Shown: positions 4,601-6,690 of the stretch, one piece after another
Position numbering within the stretch: position 1 is the first letter of the stretch
Layout: each line of letters opens with the position of its first letter
Assembly (NCBI RefSeq): GCF_003525665.1
Contig: NZ_DQDX01000090.1
Location: 19,303 to 25,992, forward strand
Source of the DNA: Flavobacterium sp.
GTDB taxonomy: Bacteria; Bacteroidota; Bacteroidia; Flavobacteriales; Flavobacteriaceae
Direction of reading: 5' to 3'
Length of the DNA stretch: 6,690 bases
The notes under the pieces: model-generated
What the model was told of the DNA's origin: nothing
The model's input: the letters and a program-made list of their open reading frames with translations, nothing else
The model's database searches: none
Made by a program: the position numbers and the translations under genes

Positions 4601-6690
4601 CGTATACTTGGACAAATTCCAATCCTTCAATTGGATTAGCTGCTTCTGGAAGTGGAGATATTCCTTCGTTTACAGCAGTAAATAATGGCACAGCAATTTT
4701 AAATGCAACAATAATTGTAACTCCAACAATTGTAATAGGTGGTAATTCTTGTAGCGGAACAACAAAACAATTTATAATTTCGGTTTTACCCAATGCGAGT
4801 TTAGTTGCTACAACAAATAAGGTAATCTGTAACGGAAGCGCTTCAACAGCGATAACTTTTTCTAGCACAACAACCGGCGGAACAACCTCGTACACTTGGA
4901 CAAATGACAATCCAAGTATTGGCTTAGCAGCATCTGGAAATGGAAATATACCAATTTTTACAGCAATTAATACAGGATTATCTCCAATAACAGCTTCTAT
5001 TTCGGTGACTCCTTCATTTACAAATGGAAGTTTAACCTGCTCAGGTGCACCACAAACTTTTACTATTACAGTAAATCCATCAGCGCAAGTAAATAGCATA
5101 ACCAATGTTGAAGTTTGTAATGGAAATTCAATACCCGCAACGGTATTTTCAACTAGTAATTTAGTTGGAACTACTACATATTCTTGGACTAATTCTAACT
5201 CAACTATTGGATTAGCAACAAGTGGAAATGGAACAATTCTTGGTTTTACAGCTAACAATTCTACTTCAACAGCATTAACAGCAACCATTACTGTTACACC
5301 TACTTTTACCCATTTAGGTGTTAGTTGTACTGGACCTAGCAAAACATTCACTATAAAAGTTAATCCAAGTCCAATTGCGACTATTTCGGGAACTGTTAGT
5401 GTCTGCTTAAATGCTCCAAATCCACAAATTACTTTCACTGGATCATCTGGAAATGCACCATATACATTTACTTATAATTTAAATGGCGGAACCAGTCAAA
5501 CAATTACAACATCATCTGGAAATAGTGTTTCAATAAATGCACCTACGGATACAGTAGGAACATTAACTTATAATTTAATTAATGTTCAAGATTCTAATGC
5601 TACATCTTGTGTAAATACACTCTCACAATCGGCGATTGTTACTGTAAATAACGCACCAACAATAAACACACAACCATTACCAACACAAAGCATTTGCGTA
5701 GGCGGATCAATTACAAATCCTTTGTCTGCTACCTTCGTAAACGGAACTGGAACAGCAAGTTACCAATGGTTTTCCAATACTACCAGTTCCAATTCAAACG
5801 GAACTTCAATTTCTGGTGCTACAAGTGCCACTTATACTCCACCAGTTTTCAATAGTGCTGGAACATTTTATTATTATGTCGTTATAAATTTTACTGGAAA
5901 CGGTTGTGGAAGTGTAACAAGTGCTGTGGCAAGTGTCGATGTATTGCCAGATCCAATTGTTTCTACTCAGCCATTACCAACCCAGACACTTTGTCAAAAC
6001 GAGACACCCACAAATTTAACAGTAACAGCAACTGGCGGAACTGGAACTTTCAACTATCAATGGTTCAGCACAACAACTGCCACAACAACCGGCGGAACTG
6101 CTGTTGGAACAAATTCTCCAATTTTTACACCACCAACAAATACTGTTGGAACATCATACTATTATTGTGCAATAACACAAACAGGTATTGGATGTTCAGC
6201 GACAAGTAATTCTGCAGCAGTAATTGTAAACCCATCGCCAACAATTGCGAATCAGCCAATTTCAAGTACGGTTTGCCAAAACGGAACACCAACATCATTA
6301 TCGTACACTTATAATAATGGAGTTGGAACACCAACATATCAATGGTTTTCGAATACGACAAATTCAAATACTGGTGGAAGTTTAATTCCAAGTGAAACTA
6401 GTTCGACGTTTACTCCACCATCAACTACAACAGGAATTTTTTATTATTATGGTGTTATTACATTTCCAGCTTTAGTTGGAAGTTGTTCTAGTGTTTCCAC
6501 AAATGTTGCCGTTATAACTATAAATCCTCAAAGTACAATTGACACGCAACCAGTACCAACACAAAGCATTTGCGTAGGCGGATCAATTGCAAATCCATTA
6601 TCAGTTACCTTCGTAAACGGAACTGGAACGGCCAGTTACCAATGGTTTTCCAATACTACCAGTTCCACTACAGGAGGAACTTCAATTTCT
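1552..6690 (+). CDS. Giant multidomain PKD/Ig-like repeat surface protein, 3' end outside the window
   Basis: The frame stays open for 1713 codons to the window edge, so the protein is larger than what is seen. It starts with a Sec signal peptide (about 1-19) and continues as a chain of about 18 beta-sandwich domains of 83-109 residues: type B (24-116), Ig-like (117-199), PKD (200-301 and 302-406), PKD-like (407-515, 516-610, 611-698), six type-A repeats (699-1270), type B (1271-1365) and type C (1366-1713, fourth copy cut). Canonical PKD motifs are W253-G-D-G with H271-T-Y, and F342-G-D-G with H361-T-Y. The protein is rich in Thr, Ser, Asn, Gly and Ile, with one Arg (R225) and about 14 Lys. 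Such architectures in Flavobacteria are typically type IX secretion substrates ending in a gliding-motility-associated C-terminal (CHU_C) domain, as in SprB-like adhesins. That end is not in view, so the secretion route and adhesin role are inferred. No catalytic domain is visible. The ATG at 1552 is chosen because the signal peptide follows directly. Confidence 0.93.
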   Translation, partial: MIKLYTQILLFLNCLTAFGITTLPPTATISGGTTLCQNATGSVITFTGSGGTAPYTFTYTVTGVSGNQTIVTSGTNNTVTLPIVTSAAGTFTYTLVSVSDSTNIPQTETGNTTVVVNALPTTPTISSNGTTTFCENGNVLLSTQSVNGFTYQWNLNGAIIPNATLSNYSAIVGGNYTVTVTNSNGCSSTSTPISVTVYPEIEPILGPGNSNTNMVTFQNQIYFTRCISNATGVINLVNQTLNQSQVTSYTINWGDGSSVLNLSNFNTNQNHTYSQGFYTLNISLTTNQGCTYSKNYGIFVGNSPSGSLGNPGNLSGCSPKTIVFPIIAPAENVPGTQYIIDFGDGQNITYTHPNAPASVSHTYNTTSCGNIPSGAGNIPNSFVASMTITNPCFPAAFTTVGPIIINSPPTPNFTISPNPGCINSSITLLNTSNPGSIIGQSGCNSSPSLYWTISPASGWTATGLGSNGGNANDIDSWSNGLNAPTINFSSSGSYTITLYIGNSCDIKTISKTICIEPPLTPTFTLNTTNGCAPLSVTATNTTNTTNSCNTPTYLWQVTYSAGFCGTSITPIPNQTSANANFNFVEAGTYLIKLTMTNSCGTFTSTQTVIVKKPPTVSIAPLTTFCGNATINPVATVTNCAPSGSTLTYAWSFPGGNPSTANTSTPGAINYPTSGSYAVSLIVTNECGASNTAMQTLVINQSPVITNTNLSQTICSGTATTPVNLTTNPSSATFSWTATATAGISGFIPSGTTSTIPTQTISTTSNSVGTVTYVITPTIGTCTGASVSYIITVNPAAQVNQPTALVVCNGNSITPNIFSTTNTTAGTTYNWTNSNGSIGLATSGNGNIPTFTAINTTNTPIIATITVTPSFSGGSAVCNGVAKSFTITVNPTGQVNQPNNVTSCDGTAVSVNFSTLNSGGTTSYTWTNDTTSIGLPSSGTGNLNFTATNSTNAPITATITVTPTYTIGTVNCAGTSKTFTITINPSAQVNQPTAISVCNGSTIPTTNFSTQNTSGTTTYTWTNSNPSIGLAASGSGDIPSFTAVNNGTAILNATIIVTPTIVIGGNSCSGTTKQFIISVLPNASLVATTNKVICNGSASTAITFSSTTTGGTTSYTWTNDNPSIGLAASGNGNIPIFTAINTGLSPITASISVTPSFTNGSLTCSGAPQTFTITVNPSAQVNSITNVEVCNGNSIPATVFSTSNLVGTTTYSWTNSNSTIGLATSGNGTILGFTANNSTSTALTATITVTPTFTHLGVSCTGPSKTFTIKVNPSPIATISGTVSVCLNAPNPQITFTGSSGNAPYTFTYNLNGGTSQTITTSSGNSVSINAPTDTVGTLTYNLINVQDSNATSCVNTLSQSAIVTVNNAPTINTQPLPTQSICVGGSITNPLSATFVNGTGTASYQWFSNTTSSNSNGTSISGATSATYTPPVFNSAGTFYYYVVINFTGNGCGSVTSAVASVDVLPDPIVSTQPLPTQTLCQNETPTNLTVTATGGTGTFNYQWFSTTTATTTGGTAVGTNSPIFTPPTNTVGTSYYYCAITQTGIGCSATSNSAAVIVNPSPTIANQPISSTVCQNGTPTSLSYTYNNGVGTPTYQWFSNTTNSNTGGSLIPSETSSTFTPPSTTTGIFYYYGVITFPALVGSCSSVSTNVAVITINPQSTIDTQPVPTQSICVGGSIANPLSVTFVNGTGTASYQWFSNTTSSTTGGTSIS
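1621..1899 (+). repeat. Type-B PKD-like domain, copy 1 (residues 24-116)
   Basis: The domain starts with A-T-I-S-G and carries LCQNATG, VITFTGSGGTAPYTFTY and a closing GTFTYTLVSVSDS strand before V-V-V-N. The same pattern recurs at 5362-5646 (ITFTGSSGNAPYTFTYNL, then GTLTYNLINVQDS), so the two are homologous copies more than 3.4 kb apart. This copy lacks the second cysteine that the later copy has. Confidence 0.8.
1900..2148 (+). repeat. Single Ig-like domain (residues 117-199)
   Basis: A shorter domain of about 83 residues. It has a P-T-I-S start, FCENGN, a central FTYQWNLNG strand with the core Trp, an NYTVTVTNSNGC strand near the end, and a V-T-V-Y-P exit. This is the usual layout of bacterial Ig-like modules in Bacteroidota surface proteins. 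It has the same early and late cysteine placement as the other modules. Confidence 0.7.
2149..2769 (+). repeat. Two canonical PKD domains (residues 200-301 and 302-406)
   Basis: The first domain shows Y-T-I-N-W253-G-D-G, followed by H271-T-Y and FYTLNISLTTNQGC. The second shows Y-I-I-D-F342-G-D-G, then V-S-H361-T-Y and a late SFVASMTITNPC strand. WGDG/FGDG plus HTY is the signature of the classical PKD fold. These are the only two domains in the window with it. The first contains the only Arg of the whole open frame (R225). Confidence 0.88.
2770..3645 (+). repeat. Three divergent PKD-like domains (residues 407-515, 516-610, 611-698)
   Basis: Each begins with a Pro-rich linker (S-P-P-T-P-N-F, E-P-P-L-T-P-T-F, K-K-P-P-T-V-S). 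Each has an aromatic-Trp strand (SLYWTI, PTYLWQV, LTYAWSF) and ends with a strand such as SGSYTITLYIGNSC, AGTYLIKLTMTNSC or SGSYAVSLIVTNEC. The shared G-S/T-Y-x-x-x-L-x-x-x-N-x-C ending marks them as one subclass of PKD-like fold without the GDG loop. Boundaries are placed at the linkers and could shift by several residues. Confidence 0.78.
3646..5361 (+). repeat. Array of six tandem type-A repeats (residues 699-1270)
   Basis: Units start at 3646, 3928, 4216, 4498, 4786 and 5074, with lengths 282, 288, 282, 288, 288 and 288 bases (94 or 96 residues). The consensus is N-P-x-A-Q-V-N-Q-P, then V-C-N-G, then T-x-Y-x-W-T-N, then S-I-G-L-A-x-S-G-N-G, I-P-x-F-T-A, A-T-I-T-V-T-P and finally C-x-G-x-x-K-x-F-T-I-T-V. 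Copies 2-6 are close in protein but clearly diverged in DNA. The first copy is the most divergent and lacks the SIGLA loop. Each copy has two cysteines, about 70 residues apart in the second copy. The function is probably a stiff extracellular stalk. Confidence 0.9.
5362..5646 (+). repeat. Type-B PKD-like domain, copy 2 (residues 1271-1365)
   Basis: The pattern T-I-S-G-T-V-S-V-C, ITFTGSSGNAPYTFTYNL and GTLTYNLINVQDSN mirrors the first domain of the protein at 1621-1899. Unlike that copy it has a second cysteine near its end (S-C-V-N). It sits between the type-A array and the type-C array and may act as a joint between them. Confidence 0.8.
5668..5814 (+). repeat. Near-identical DNA segment, first copy (partner at 6544-6690)
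   Basis: This 147-base segment in repeat C1 aligns without gaps to 6544-6690 in C4 at a fixed offset of 876 bases. I count 14 mismatches by hand, mostly at third codon positions and in one short patch near 5791-5799. C2 and C3 between them are far less similar, so C4 derives from C1 and not from its neighbour. Confidence 0.85.
6544..6690 (+). repeat. Near-identical DNA segment, second copy (partner at 5668-5814)
   Basis: The match is cut by the window edge, not by loss of similarity: the last 15 bases are identical in both copies. The duplication therefore probably continues to the right, perhaps copying the whole C1-C2-C3 block. Confidence 0.85.

Larger units (their letters stand above)
5647..6690 (+). 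repeat. Array of type-C Ig-like repeats, three full and one cut by the window edge
   Basis: Units start at 5647, 5944, 6229 and 6523 (297, 285 and 294 bases, the last incomplete). The consensus is Q-P-L-P-T-Q-x-x-C, then G-T-G-T-x-x-Y-Q-W-F-S-x-T-T, then G-G-T, T-Y/F-T-P-P, G-T-F/S-Y-Y-Y and a late G-C-x-S-x-x-S before V-x-V-x-P. The Tyr-rich Y-Y-Y strand and YQWF core resemble the Ig-like domains that accompany CHU_C domains in flavobacterial surface proteins. More copies probably follow beyond the window. Confidence 0.88.

Noticed and set aside
4518..5438. A 306-codon open frame on the minus strand opposite the type-A and type-B repeats
   Set aside because: It is antisense to a clearly repetitive coding frame. 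Its protein repeats with the same period and has the odd Val/Pro/Leu composition expected from reading Thr/Asn/Gly codons backwards.
5904..6209. Alternative + strand frame of 101 codons rich in Cys, Asn and Trp
   Set aside because: It overlaps the type-C repeats out of frame and has the composition of a frame-shifted reading. The in-frame protein is continuous and domain-like here.
3646..6690. Regular repeats considered as CRISPR or satellite-like non-coding repeats
   Set aside because: The period is about 288 bases with no short identical repeats and unique spacers. The frame is open throughout and the units are protein domains.

Overview
The window looks like AT-rich chromosomal DNA from a member of the Bacteroidota, most likely a Flavobacterium-like gliding bacterium. 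Three things suggest this: start codons lack Shine-Dalgarno sequences, promoter-like TAnnTTTG motifs occur, and most of the window encodes a very long secreted protein made of tandem PKD-like and Ig-like domains of the kind found in gliding-motility and type IX secretion surface proteins. All genes I can support lie on the + strand.

Layout: positions 1-15 may be the last four codons of an upstream gene. A two-component response regulator follows (27-695), with a complete receiver domain and a degenerate NarL/LuxR-like C-terminal helix-turn-helix. A 363-base non-coding gap (696-1058) holds a perfect AT-rich inverted repeat and a candidate Bacteroidota-type promoter. Next is a small exported protein of unknown function (1059-1469). 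After 82 more bases a giant open frame starts at 1552 and runs without a stop to the window edge at 6690, giving at least 1713 residues.

The giant protein has a Sec signal peptide and then about 18 beta-sandwich domains of several classes: one type-B domain, one Ig-like domain, two canonical PKD domains (WGDG/FGDG plus HTY), three PKD-like domains, an array of six type-A repeats with a nearly constant 288-base period, a second type-B domain, and at least four type-C Ig-like repeats, the last cut by the window edge. C4 is nearly identical at DNA level to C1, 876 bases upstream, which indicates a three-unit segmental duplication. The protein is extremely poor in charged residues (one Arg in 1713) and nearly every repeat carries a Cys pair.

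How the genes work together is inference. The regulator may belong to a kinase-regulator pair whose kinase lies to the left. The two downstream genes encode exported products and could share a transcript. No adhesion ligand, sorting domain or regulatory link is visible in the window.
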